Assembly (NCBI GenBank): GCA_003212275.1
Contig: QCQE01000010.1
Coordinates: forward strand, 1-40,774
Direction of reading: 5' to 3'
DNA length: 40,774 bases
Origin: Pelagibacteraceae bacterium AG-447-N18
GTDB lineage: Bacteria; Pseudomonadota; Alphaproteobacteria; Pelagibacterales; Pelagibacteraceae
How positions within the stretch are numbered: position 1 is the first letter of the stretch; each line of letters begins with the position of its first letter. Below the pieces are notes generated by a model. It was not told the DNA's origin. It did not search any database and saw only the letters and a program-made list of their open reading frames with translations. Positions 7,925-15,988 of this stretch are shown here, piece after piece. The translations under genes and the position numbers were made by a program.

Positions 7925-9255
7925 TAGCAGAATTCATTGATCCAGCTATCTTAGGTTTCATTTTAGTTGGTGTAATGCTATTTGCAATATTTATAGGGTT
8001 TCCCATTTCATTTACTTTAATATTTCTAGGTTTTGTGTTTGGCTATCTTGGGTTTGGAAAATTAGTTTTTTATTTAATGACCCTTCAATTTTCAATGGTC
8101 ATGACCGAACAAACTCTCGCCGCCGTCCCGCTCTTTGTTTTTATGGGTATTATGATGGAACAAGCTGGATTGATGGAGAGATTGTTTTCAGCATTTCAAA
8201 TGATGCTAGCAAAAGTAAAGGGGTCTTTATATTACGCAGTTTTATTTGTTTCAGTTATATTCGCAGCGGCGACAGGAATTGTTGGTGCATCGGTGACAAT
8301 TCTTGGAATTATGGCTGCAAAATCAATGAATAGATCTGGTTATGATGTAAAACTTGCTGCTGGTACTATTACTGCTGGGGGAACTTTAGGAATTTTAATT
8401 CCACCAAGCATTATGCTTGTTGTAATGGGACCTATTATGGAAATTCCAGTTATAGATTTATTTGCAGCTGCAATTTTACCAGGAATTCTTCTTGCAAGTT
8501 TGTATGCAGCTTACACAACAATCAGATGCATGATTAATCCAAAACTTGGACCTGTATTACCTGATGACATGAGAGCTGCAAGCATGAAAGAAGTTTGGAT
8601 AGAATTTTTCTTAGGTTTAGTTCCTCCAGCAGCTTTAGTATTTGCTGCATTAGGTAGTATTTTATTTGGGTTTGCAACTCCAACAGAAGCAGCAGGCTGT
8701 GGAGCTATGGGTGCTTTGTTACTTTCATTAGCTTATAAAAAATTAACTTTATCAAAACTTCAAGAAGCATTAGTGAAAACATTAGAGATTACTGCTTTGA
8801 TAATGGTTTTGGTTGCAGCATCAAATTTTTTTGGCGCAGTTTTTGCAAGACTAGGAACTCCAACTCTTTTGACTGAATTTTTATTAGGCTTAGAAATGAA
8901 CAAGTATTTAATTCTAGCGATGATAATGGTGATGATTTTTTTATTGGGTTGGCCGTTAGAATGGGTACCGATTGTGATGATTATTATTCCAATAATTTTA
9001 CCATTGGTAGAAGCGTTAGGATTTAATTTAACTTGGTTTGCAATTTTAGTTGCCGTTAATTTACAGACCGCCTGGCTCTCACCTCCAGTAGCACTCTCAG
9101 CTTATTTTTTAAAAGGAGTTGTTCCTGAATGGGATTTAAAAGATATTTACTATGGAATGATGCAGTTTATGGTTCTTCAAGTGATAGGATTAGTTTTGAT
9201 CATTATATTTCCTAAAATTGCACTTTGGTTACCAACTCTCTTATATGGACAGTAG
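7921..9255 (+). CDS. TRAP transporter large membrane subunit (DctM)
   Basis: 444 residues from the ATG at 7921, which is preceded by GGGAGA and overlaps the dctQ stop as ATGA. An in-frame ATG at 7903 would add only six residues and is less likely. About twelve membrane helices are visible, with conserved DctM motifs such as ATGIVGASVTILG and, near the middle, GFATPTEAAGCGAMGALL, the hallmark of the transporter core that binds sodium and substrate. DctM is the translocation subunit of the TRAP symporter. It ends 25 bases before an NCS1 permease gene, so the transcript may continue. Confidence 0.92.
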   Translation: MIAEFIDPAILGFILVGVMLFAIFIGFPISFTLIFLGFVFGYLGFGKLVFYLMTLQFSMVMTEQTLAAVPLFVFMGIMMEQAGLMERLFSAFQMMLAKVKGSLYYAVLFVSVIFAAATGIVGASVTILGIMAAKSMNRSGYDVKLAAGTITAGGTLGILIPPSIMLVVMGPIMEIPVIDLFAAAILPGILLASLYAAYTTIRCMINPKLGPVLPDDMRAASMKEVWIEFFLGLVPPAALVFAALGSILFGFATPTEAAGCGAMGALLLSLAYKKLTLSKLQEALVKTLEITALIMVLVAASNFFGAVFARLGTPTLLTEFLLGLEMNKYLILAMIMVMIFLLGWPLEWVPIVMIIIPIILPLVEALGFNLTWFAILVAVNLQTAWLSPPVALSAYFLKGVVPEWDLKDIYYGMMQFMVLQVIGLVLIIIFPKIALWLPTLLYGQ

Positions 9256-9280
9256 AATATTAAAGTTTTATATTGTCTAA

Positions 9281-10738
9281 GTGAGTCAACAAAAAACAAA
9301 AAAAACTCTCATTAACTGGGATTTAGTAACTGTAAACCCTAACAATAAAACTTGGGACTGGAAGGACTTATTTTGTTTTTGGGGGGTTAATATACAAAGT
9401 GTTATTGGATTTTCTCTAATCGCATCTTTATACTTAATTTATAATTTAAATACTGCTGTAGTCCTTTTTGGGACAATTTTAGGAACTTTTTTAGTTTTCA
9501 TATTTTCTAATTTAATTGGAAAACCATCCCAGAAATTTGGATTACCATTTGTTGTTTTGTTAAGATCATCATTAGGTTTTAGAGGAGCACAATTTTTTGG
9601 GTTATTGAGAAGTATTGTTGGAATATTTATGTTTGGTATTCAAACATATTTTTTATCAAAAGCGATTGGTTTTCTTATAAGAGTTTTAATGTATTCGGTC
9701 GATAATTCAATTTTACAAAAAGAAATTTTATTAGTCTTTTTCATAGGACTCAATATTATTGATTGGGCCGCCATCATCATATCTATTACTTTGCAAACAT
9801 ACTTATTTAGTGTGGGCATGAACTTTAATAAAAGATTAATTAAGTTTTCGGCATTGTTAATTTATGCAGCAATGGTAATGTTTTTTTTAATTGTTTTTTT
9901 ATCTGATGTAAAATTAACTGCGAAATCATTTATCAATGTGCTTGATTTTAAAAATATATTTAATGCTAATAATCTAGGCCCCATAATAACAGTTGCTGGC
10001 ACAACGTTTACCTTTTTTTCTATTGTAATCTTGTCATTTGGTGATTTTTCTAGATACGTTAAAAATGAACAAGAACTAAGAAAAGGTAATTTAAGCTTAA
10101 TTTTAAATCTAATAATTTTTTCATTTTTTTCATTATTTATTGTTACAGGTGCTGATGCATTTCAAAATTTAAATCAACAAAATGTGGAGATGATTTTAAC
10201 CAACCCGACAGATATAATTGGCAAATTAGATAATATTCTTGTGGTTTCTTTAGCATTAATTTTTATAATCATTGCCTCTGCATCAACTAATTTAATAGCA
10301 AACTTTATTCCTTCTCAATATACTTTAATTAATTTTGATCCCACATCCTTTTCATTCAAAAGTGCTAGTTATGTAATTGCTATTTTTGGGTTTATTATAG
10401 GAGTTTTTTGGTTAACTTTTTTAAGTCAGGTTGGAGTATTATCTTATATAGATACAATTGGTGCTTTTTTTGGTCCTTTGTTCGGATTAATGATTGCTGA
10501 CTTTTATATGATAAAAAAAGGAAAATTAGAAAACAAAGATATATACTCACTTGAAACTAATGGTACTTATTATTATTCGGGAGGATGGCATCTTAAAGGA
10601 GTTTATTCTCTAATATTAGGATTTATCTTTTCTGCCTCAACAATTTGGAATACAAATCTAATGTTTTTACAATCTTACTCTTGGATTATTGGTGCTTTTG
10701 TTGCAGCTTTCGTTTATTACCTTCTAACTAGAGAGTAG
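9281..10738 (+). CDS. NCS1-family nucleobase/cation symporter-like permease
   Basis: 485 residues with about twelve membrane helices. The N-terminal region has the NCS1 features NPNNKTWDWKDLFCFWGVN and, after helix 2, GLPFVVLLRSSLGFRGAQF, as in permeases for cytosine, uracil, allantoin or hydantoins. The likely start is GTG at 9281; no good Shine-Dalgarno sequence precedes it, and no nearby ATG fits better. The SDR gene starts four bases after its stop, so the two are surely coupled. That pairing suggests that the dehydrogenase acts on the imported compound. The substrate is unknown and need not be a nucleobase. Confidence 0.85.
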   Translation: MSQQKTKKTLINWDLVTVNPNNKTWDWKDLFCFWGVNIQSVIGFSLIASLYLIYNLNTAVVLFGTILGTFLVFIFSNLIGKPSQKFGLPFVVLLRSSLGFRGAQFFGLLRSIVGIFMFGIQTYFLSKAIGFLIRVLMYSVDNSILQKEILLVFFIGLNIIDWAAIIISITLQTYLFSVGMNFNKRLIKFSALLIYAAMVMFFLIVFLSDVKLTAKSFINVLDFKNIFNANNLGPIITVAGTTFTFFSIVILSFGDFSRYVKNEQELRKGNLSLILNLIIFSFFSLFIVTGADAFQNLNQQNVEMILTNPTDIIGKLDNILVVSLALIFIIIASASTNLIANFIPSQYTLINFDPTSFSFKSASYVIAIFGFIIGVFWLTFLSQVGVLSYIDTIGAFFGPLFGLMIADFYMIKKGKLENKDIYSLETNGTYYYSGGWHLKGVYSLILGFIFSASTIWNTNLMFLQSYSWIIGAFVAAFVYYLLTRE

Positions 10739-10742
10739 TTTT

Positions 10743-11495
10743 ATGGATAAAATTTCTTTTGATTTTAAAGGCAGAACTGCAATTGTCACTGGCGGTGCAC
10801 AAGGCTTTGGTTTGGACATTACAAAAAGATTAATAAGGTCGGGTGCGAGTGTAATTATCTGGGACAATGACCAGAAAATGGTCGAAAAAGCGATTGAAGA
10901 TATTAAAAGCCCCAATTTAAGTTTTAATATTGTTGATATTTCAAATTATTCAAAAGTTGAAGAATGTGTGCAAGAAATCACTAAACAAAAAAATATTGAT
11001 ATATTGATTAATAACGCTGGTATTACTGGTCCAACAGCAACTTTATGGGAATATGATATTGAGATGTGGAAAAAGGTTGTTGATATAAATTTAATGGGTA
11101 CTTTTAATTGTTGTCGAACAATTGTACCCAATATGATCAAAAATAATTATGGTAGGATAGTTAATGTAGCTTCAGTAGCAGGTAAAGATGGCAATGCTAA
11201 CGCAAGTGCTTATAGTGTAGGAAAAGCAGGGGCTATTGGATTAACAAAATCACTTGGGAAAGAGCTAGCAGATAAGAATATAGCGGTAAATGCCGTTACT
11301 CCTGCAGGTGCTAAAACCAGAATTTTGGACCAAATGACTAAAGAACACGTCCAAAGAATGTTATCAAAAGTGCCAAGAGGACGATTTCTTGAGGTTGAGG
11401 AGTTTACCTCTTTAGTCTGCTGGTTATCTTCTGAGGAAAATACATTTTCAACCGCTGCTGTTTTTGATATCAGTGGAGGTCGTTCGACTTATTAA
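10743..11495 (+). CDS. Short-chain dehydrogenase/reductase (SDR)
   Basis: 250 residues, a classical SDR. The cofactor motif TGGAQGFG is at residues 16-23. Asp41 ends beta-2, which usually favours NAD over NADP. NNAG is at 90-93 and the catalytic residues are Ser144, Tyr157 and Lys161 (YSVGK). The C-terminus AAVFDISGGRSTY follows the usual pattern. It shares only fold-level similarity with the other SDR at 2185-2952. It lies four bases after the NCS1 permease and probably acts in its pathway, oxidising a secondary alcohol or reducing a ketone. The substrate cannot be read from the sequence. Confidence 0.88.
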   Translation: MDKISFDFKGRTAIVTGGAQGFGLDITKRLIRSGASVIIWDNDQKMVEKAIEDIKSPNLSFNIVDISNYSKVEECVQEITKQKNIDILINNAGITGPTATLWEYDIEMWKKVVDINLMGTFNCCRTIVPNMIKNNYGRIVNVASVAGKDGNANASAYSVGKAGAIGLTKSLGKELADKNIAVNAVTPAGAKTRILDQMTKEHVQRMLSKVPRGRFLEVEEFTSLVCWLSSEENTFSTAAVFDISGGRSTY

Positions 11496-11629
11496 CTTCT
11501 TGGTTTTATCTCTACTATCTTAGTTTGATTTAGTTTAGCCCTGCCAAATTTTACATCTTTTGACATCACTGGAGCAAAAATCATTATTGACCAGTAAATT
11601 AATAAAATAAAAATGGAAATTGTCTTCAT
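11492..11629 (-). CDS. 45-residue single-helix membrane/secreted peptide, unknown function
   Basis: Starting at the ATG at 11629, the peptide reads MKTISIFILLIYWSIMIFAP, one hydrophobic helix, followed by a basic tail ending KLNQTKIVEIKPRS. The frame is open to 11680, but the extra N-terminal residues (MTKFKQSKINFCLY...) look like non-coding AT-rich sequence, and the chosen start gives a clean signal or anchor. The stop overlaps the stop of the convergent SDR. About 80 bases separate its start from the divergent DUF3047 gene, room for promoters on both sides. Function unknown. Confidence 0.5.
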   Translation of the reverse strand: MKTISIFILLIYWSIMIFAPVMSKDVKFGRAKLNQTKIVEIKPRS

Positions 11630-11712
11630 AATTAATATATACAAACAGAAATTGATTTTTGATTGTTTAAATTTTGTCAAAATAATGTATTAACAATTTT
11701 TTTTAAAAATTT

Positions 11713-12363
11713 ATGAAAATAATTTTAAAACTATTAATCAGCCTCTTTTTATTTACTGAGATAGGTGTAGCTAGTGAAATAAAAGTATTTGAATTTACCG
11801 AAGCTGAACTTTCACAGCTTGAGGTCAGAAAGGTGCGAGGTGCGGACAACAAGACAAATTATTCGGTTGGATATAATGAAAATGGCAATTTTCTAAAATC
11901 TGTTGCCGATAATGCTGCTTCTGGTTTAGGAAAAGAGGTTAAAATTGACCTCAATAAGACACCTTTTATTAATATTACATGGAAAGTTGAAAAAGATTTA
12001 TCTGGGATAAAAGAAAATACAAAAAAAGGACATGATTTTGCAGCCAGAGTATTTGCAGTAAAAAAGACTGGTGCAACACCACTTTCAAATAGGGCAATAA
12101 ATTATGTCTTTTCAAGTAACAACGAAATTGGATTTAGTTCACCAAGCCCTTATACCAAAAAGTCCATAGATAATGTTTTATCTACTACTAAAAATAATCT
12201 CAATCAGTGGGTTACTGTTAAAGCAAATGTCAAAGAGGATTTTAAAAAATTCCACGATTTAGATGTTAATGAATTAGATGGGTTAGCTATAATGTCTGAT
12301 ACCGATAATTCTAAATTAAAGGCTATAGCATATTTTCAAAATATCTATTTTTCGGCAAATTAG
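11713..12363 (+). CDS. DUF3047 family secreted protein
   Basis: 216 residues with an N-terminal signal (cleavage probably after GVAS, about residue 20). The mature domain has the DUF3047 pattern: FINITWKVEKDL, then HDFAARVFAVKKTG, AINYVFSSNNEIG, a segment around LNQWVTVKANVKEDF, and finally GLAIMSDTDNSKLKAIAYF before the last strand. The family looks like a beta-sandwich that could bind carbohydrate or another small ligand, but its role is not established. The protein is predicted to be periplasmic. The YbgC-like gene follows after 23 bases, so the two may be co-transcribed. Confidence 0.8.
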   Translation: MKIILKLLISLFLFTEIGVASEIKVFEFTEAELSQLEVRKVRGADNKTNYSVGYNENGNFLKSVADNAASGLGKEVKIDLNKTPFINITWKVEKDLSGIKENTKKGHDFAARVFAVKKTGATPLSNRAINYVFSSNNEIGFSSPSPYTKKSIDNVLSTTKNNLNQWVTVKANVKEDFKKFHDLDVNELDGLAIMSDTDNSKLKAIAYFQNIYFSAN

Positions 12364-12386
12364 TTAATTATTTGGTATAATTTTTT

Positions 12387-12809
12387 ATGCATGAAAATTT
12401 TTTTCACAAATTAAAAGTCTATTATGAGGACACAGATTCTGGTGGAGTAGTTTATTATGCAAATTATTTAAAGTATTTAGAAAGAGCAAGAACAGAGGCT
12501 CTTTTTTCAATAGGTTTTAGTAATAAGAAAGTTCAGGAACAATTTGAATCATTAATAATTGTCAAGTCATGTAACATTGAATATAAAAAATCAGCTTTTT
12601 TAGAAGATGAATTAACTATTAGATCTTTTGTTAAATCTATAACTAAAACCTCTTTCTTTATGAACCAAATTATTACAAAAGGTGAAGATATTATAGTTGA
12701 AGCACAAGTTCATTTAGTTTTCATAAATAAAGACGGTAAGCCAGTTAAAATTCCTAAAGATATATACTCAAAATTTAAACCTTATTTTTGTGACACAATT
12801 AAAGTGTAG
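12387..12809 (+). CDS. ybgC: Acyl-CoA thioesterase, YbgC/hotdog (4HBT) family
   Basis: 140 residues, the standard length of the 4-hydroxybenzoyl-CoA thioesterase type hotdog fold. The signature YYEDTDSGGVVYYANYLKY (about residues 12-30) includes Asp16, the expected catalytic acid, and the helix that follows it. YbgC hydrolyses acyl-CoA or acyl-ACP thioesters at the inner membrane and is often encoded with tolQRA-pal. Here no tol gene is adjacent, so the YbgC name rests on sequence pattern only. The last 11 bases overlap the 3' end of the convergent uracil-DNA glycosylase gene. Confidence 0.85.
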   Translation: MHENFFHKLKVYYEDTDSGGVVYYANYLKYLERARTEALFSIGFSNKKVQEQFESLIIVKSCNIEYKKSAFLEDELTIRSFVKSITKTSFFMNQIITKGEDIIVEAQVHLVFINKDGKPVKIPKDIYSKFKPYFCDTIKV

Positions 12810-13479
12810 AAAATTTTTTTGCTTTTTTAAACAAACTATTAATCATTAAAGGTGTTACAACTTTAGTATTAACATTTCTAGGGCTAGGATGATAACAAGC
12901 AATTAATATTCTATTATCAGGAAGTAAATATTTTCTTCCGTGCTTAAATTCAAACTTTTTATTTAAATTAAATTTCTTTTTGTAAATTTTAAGACAATTA
13001 TCAAAAGCGACCTTACCTAACGCAACAATTACTTTAAGTTTTTTTAGTTGTTCTAATTCACTAATAAAATAATTTGAGCATTTCATTAATTCATTATTTT
13101 TAGGTTTATCTCCGGGAGGTACACATTTCAGTATATTTGTAATGTAGGTAGATTTTAGTTTTAATCCATCGTTTTTTTTTTCCGAGAAATTTTGATTTGA
13201 TATATTTACCTTATGAAGACTTTTGAATAAGAAATCACCCGATTTATCTCCAGTAAAAGCTCTTCCCGTTCTAGTTCCTCCATGGGCCGCAGGTGCTAAA
13301 CCTATAATCATCAATTTTGCATTGATGTCGCCAAAACCAGTTACAGGTTTTCCCCAATACTTTTCATTTATGTTTTGTTTTCTTTTTTCAGATGAGATTT
13401 TTTTGATAAATTTTGTTAATCGGGGACATTTTTTACAATTTATAATTGTTTTATTTAATTTTTTAAATTTAATATTCAT
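12799..13479 (-). CDS. Uracil-DNA glycosylase, Fe-S family 5 (UDGb)
   Basis: 226 residues. It removes uracil (and in this family also hypoxanthine or xanthine) from DNA for base-excision repair. Four cysteines for the 4Fe-4S cluster are visible: Cys15 and Cys18 (CKKC), Cys119 and Cys134. Motif 1 is GLAPAAHGGTRTGR (residues 60-73), which lacks the polar catalytic Asp/Asn of families 1-4 and is diagnostic of family 5. Motif 2 is HPSPRN (197-202). The start codon is only two bases from the start of the divergent phosphatase gene, so its promoter must lie inside that gene. No Shine-Dalgarno sequence is seen. Confidence 0.88.
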   Translation of the reverse strand: MNIKFKKLNKTIINCKKCPRLTKFIKKISSEKRKQNINEKYWGKPVTGFGDINAKLMIIGLAPAAHGGTRTGRAFTGDKSGDFLFKSLHKVNISNQNFSEKKNDGLKLKSTYITNILKCVPPGDKPKNNELMKCSNYFISELEQLKKLKVIVALGKVAFDNCLKIYKKKFNLNKKFEFKHGRKYLLPDNRILIACYHPSPRNVNTKVVTPLMINSLFKKAKKFSTL

Positions 13480-13481
13480 AA

Positions 13482-14039
13482 ATGAAATTTTTAAAAATTT
13501 TATTTATCATTTTTATATCTTTAACTTCAACGATTAAAGCTGAATCAAATAAGAATTTAATCAATGAACTTAAAAATGGAGGTAAAATAATATTTATTAG
13601 ACATGCACTTGCGCCAGGAGGTGGGGATCCAGAAAATTTTGATATTTTAAATTGTAATACACAAAGAAATTTGAATGAAGTTGGAAGAGAGCAAGCAAAA
13701 CAAATTGGTAATTTTTTTAATAAAGAGAAAATTCCAATTAGAGAGGTAATTTCTAGCGAGTGGTGTCGTTGCAAAGAAACTGCCTCAATTGCTTTTTCTG
13801 AATATAAAACAGAAAAATTTCTCAACTCTTTTTTTAGTGAAAAATTTAAAAAAAATAAGAATTTACAAATTAAAAATTTAAGATCTTACATAGATAAATG
13901 GGATAAAGAGAAAAATTTAATTTTTGTTACACATTATGTTGTCATTCTTGAAATTTTAGACTATGCACCATCGTCTGGGGAAATTGTAATCTCAGACACG
14001 AATTATAAATTGATTGGGAGTATTTCTAATATAAAATAG
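13482..14039 (+). CDS. Secreted histidine phosphatase superfamily (branch 1) protein
   Basis: 185 residues. A signal peptide ends after IKA near residue 20. The histidine-phosphatase motif is FIRHALAPGG with Arg40-His41; the second catalytic histidine is His151 in FVTHYVVI, and EWCRCKETA supplies the expected Arg96. This combination fits small periplasmic phosphoglycerate-mutase-like phosphatases. The substrate is unknown. It could release phosphate from organic esters in the periplasm, but nothing here links it to phosphate control. It starts back-to-back with the uracil-DNA glycosylase and ends six bases before the methyltransferase gene. Confidence 0.83.
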   Translation: MKFLKILFIIFISLTSTIKAESNKNLINELKNGGKIIFIRHALAPGGGDPENFDILNCNTQRNLNEVGREQAKQIGNFFNKEKIPIREVISSEWCRCKETASIAFSEYKTEKFLNSFFSEKFKKNKNLQIKNLRSYIDKWDKEKNLIFVTHYVVILEILDYAPSSGEIVISDTNYKLIGSISNIK

Positions 14040-14045
14040 CATTTT

Positions 14046-14978
14046 ATGATTAAATTTTTAATGAAAACATTTCAAACCTTTCCATCAGAGAAAAATTTTG
14101 AAAATTGGGAGGTTTTTAATCACGATATTTATTTAAAAAATACCGAGACAAAACAGAAAGAGATTAGAAAAGCCACTTGCATGGCACGATATGATATTGA
14201 AAAAGATAAAAAATTTTCGTGGATGGAAAATTATTTTTTAAAAGATTTAGATCCTGAAACGCTTAAAGGTAAAACTTTATTAGACTTAGGTTGTTTTACT
14301 GGTGGTAGATTATTAGCTTGGTATGAGAATTATGAATTAGAAAAAGCTTATGGTATAGATATTAATCCAGTTTTTAAAGTAGCAGCTGATGAGTTTGCAT
14401 CAGAAAAAAAAATTAATGCTGATTTTAAAATTGGTATTGGAGAAAAATTACCTTATAAAGACAACTCTTTTGATTTTGTTGTAAGCACAGACACTTTTGA
14501 ACATGTTCAAAATTTAAAAATCACAATGGATGAATGCTACAGAGTTTTGAAACCTGGTGGAAGTTTATTAGCTGTCTTTCCTCAATTTCTTCAACCATTT
14601 GAGTCTCATTTAAATTTTGTCACAAACCTTCCATGTATTCATTGGTTTTTTAATTCTGATAAAGTTTCAAAAAATTACTATGAAATTTTAAAAGAACGAG
14701 GAGAGTCTGCAAAGTGGTATAGTGGAGAAAAATTTAGCTTAGAAGAATGGGAAAAGCTTCCAACTTTAAATGGAACTTCTATAAGAAAATTTGAAAAAAT
14801 ATTGGACAAAAATAATTGGTCAAATGTGAAATGGATAAAAAGACCAATACTAACAGATGGCAGAAGATCTAAAAAAATATTTTTTAAATTATTAAGTTTT
14901 TTATTTTATCCACTTGTTTTTATTAAATATTTGGATGAGTTATTTATGGGTAGAATTTGTGTTATCTGTAAAAAATAA
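14046..14978 (+). CDS. Class I SAM-dependent methyltransferase (Methyltransf_11 type)
   Basis: 310 residues. SAM-binding motif I is LLDLGCFTGGR (residues 78-88), followed by the acidic end of beta-2 in YGIDINP, a motif near GEKLPYKDNSFDFVVSTDTFEH, and then LKPGGSLLAVFPQ, all in standard order. The C-terminal third has a hydrophobic region near residues 275-292, then a cysteine-containing end (GRICVICKK). The acceptor is unknown; relatives act on lipids, quinones or sugars. An in-frame ATG at 14061 is an alternative start. It follows the phosphatase closely and is probably in the same transcript. Confidence 0.8.
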   Translation: MIKFLMKTFQTFPSEKNFENWEVFNHDIYLKNTETKQKEIRKATCMARYDIEKDKKFSWMENYFLKDLDPETLKGKTLLDLGCFTGGRLLAWYENYELEKAYGIDINPVFKVAADEFASEKKINADFKIGIGEKLPYKDNSFDFVVSTDTFEHVQNLKITMDECYRVLKPGGSLLAVFPQFLQPFESHLNFVTNLPCIHWFFNSDKVSKNYYEILKERGESAKWYSGEKFSLEEWEKLPTLNGTSIRKFEKILDKNNWSNVKWIKRPILTDGRRSKKIFFKLLSFLFYPLVFIKYLDELFMGRICVICKK

Positions 14979-14992
14979 AATTAATTAATTTT

Positions 14993-15118
14993 ATGTCATC
15001 AAAAAGAGCAATGAAACAAGCACAAAAACAAGCTTATGCAAGACACAGAAGTAACATTACTCAAAGTCGATTTGGTCAAAAAAAAAGAAACTTTACAAAG
15101 AAAAATAAAAAAAATTAA
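14993..15118 (+). CDS. 41-residue strongly basic peptide, unknown function
   Basis: Starts with ATG at 14993, 14 bases after the methyltransferase stop. It begins MSSKRAMKQAQKQAYARHRS, continues through NITQSRFGQKKR and ends in a lysine/asparagine-rich tail. About 15 of 41 residues are Lys, Arg or His and there are no acidic residues or cysteines. The composition resembles small ribosomal or nucleic-acid-binding proteins, but I do not recognise the family. Codons up to the tail are varied (Ala, Gln, Arg, His), unlike random AT-rich sequence. Its stop overlaps that of the convergent gene. Confidence 0.5.
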   Translation: MSSKRAMKQAQKQAYARHRSNITQSRFGQKKRNFTKKNKKN

Positions 15119-15537
15119 CTTTCACTATCAAATTTTTCTATTTTTTTACATGTAGAAATTTTAGAAATTCCCTCTTCATCATTTAAAACAGTTTTCATAT
15201 AAACTTCTTGTTTGCCTTTTTCAAAAAGTATTTGAGTATAAAATTGTGGATATCCATGTTTGTGAGTTAAAATTTTTCCATTTTCCTCGTAAATATTTCT
15301 TACATATGAGTTAGATTTTTTTACACTGAGATCAGTTAATCTGTATTTTTGATAAGTTTTTTCTTTATACACATAGTTTCTGACCATAATTAATTGATTT
15401 AAATTAAGTATGTATTCATTCTTTAAAAACTCATCTTGTTTGTCGTCACAAGCACTCATTACTATGATCTCAGATTTTAAGCTTTGTATGGGTAAAATGA
15501 GTAATAAGAAAATGATAAAATAATTAACTTTTTTCAT
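15115..15537 (-). CDS. Secreted hypothetical protein
   Basis: 140 residues. The N-terminus MKKVNYFIIFLLLILPIQS is a clear signal peptide, with cleavage near LKSE. The mature chain has two cysteines, one near the N-terminus (MSACDDKQ) and one near the C-terminus (ISTCKKIEK), and a mix of charged and aromatic residues. No known domain is recognised. Its start lies inside the end of the 57-residue membrane protein gene upstream (14-base overlap), so it is translated from the same transcript. The stop overlaps that of the basic peptide gene on the other strand. Confidence 0.65.
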   Translation of the reverse strand: MKKVNYFIIFLLLILPIQSLKSEIIVMSACDDKQDEFLKNEYILNLNQLIMVRNYVYKEKTYQKYRLTDLSVKKSNSYVRNIYEENGKILTHKHGYPQFYTQILFEKGKQEVYMKTVLNDEEGISKISTCKKIEKFDSES

Positions 15538-15697
15538 GTTTGTCAGCTAAAAATAAACTTATTAAAAATATAGCTGTCCAGCCCAGTCCCAAAAGTCCTT
15601 TGTATACATTGGTGTCTGCACTCCATATTTTAAGAAATATAGCTCCAAAGATAAGGCCTATTATGTAAATAATTGATACTATTGTAGTTTTACTCAT
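15524..15697 (-). CDS. 57-residue two-helix membrane protein, unknown function
   Basis: Starts with ATG at 15697 and reads MSKTTIVSIIYIIGLIFGAI, then a short loop with DTNVYKG, a second hydrophobic segment GLGWTAIFLISLFL and a charged end ADKHEKS. It overlaps the DUF1289 gene by eight bases upstream and the secreted hypothetical gene by 14 bases downstream, so the three form one compact minus-strand transcript. The glycine and aromatic spacing of the helices looks like a real membrane protein rather than noise. No family is recognised. Confidence 0.6.
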   Translation of the reverse strand: MSKTTIVSIIYIIGLIFGAIFLKIWSADTNVYKGLLGLGWTAIFLISLFLADKHEKS

Positions 15698-15950
15698 TTT
15701 TTAAACTTTTTTTAAAAAGAGAAATACCATTTTCAATTTTATATGTATAGGACTCTTCAAAACTTTCTAATTGCCATCCAGACAATCTAGCTTTAATTGT
15801 TTTAAGATTTTCTATTTTCCATTGATCTGAGGTATCGTCTTGTTTCCAAATTTTTTTTTCCTCATTAGTTCTACCGCAACCATAACAATATCCAGTTTTA
15901 GGATCTGTTTTACAAATACTTATGCAGGGTGAAACAATCATAATAATCAT
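15690..15950 (-). CDS. DUF1289 domain protein (short cysteine-rich)
   Basis: 86 residues from the ATG at 15950. The frame is open to 15995, but the longer start would run into the tRNA-Leu promoter and adds an untypical segment; another ATG at 15941 is possible. The DUF1289 core SPCISICKTDPKTGYCYGCG has four regularly spaced cysteines (CxxxC, then CxxC), likely binding a metal or Fe-S cluster, followed by RTNEEKKIWK. The family is small, widespread in proteobacteria and of unknown function. It is the first gene of a three-gene minus-strand run divergent from tRNA-Leu and tig. Confidence 0.82.
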   Translation of the reverse strand: MIIMIVSPCISICKTDPKTGYCYGCGRTNEEKKIWKQDDTSDQWKIENLKTIKARLSGWQLESFEESYTYKIENGISLFKKSLKNE

Positions 15951-15988
15951 TATAGAGGAAAAATTATAACTTTTACAACAAATGTCGT

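Noticed and set aside
13469-13825. 118-residue minus-strand ORF opposite the histidine phosphatase gene
   Set aside because: It lies antisense to a gene with a clear signal peptide and catalytic motifs, has no recognisable features and is a frame shadow.
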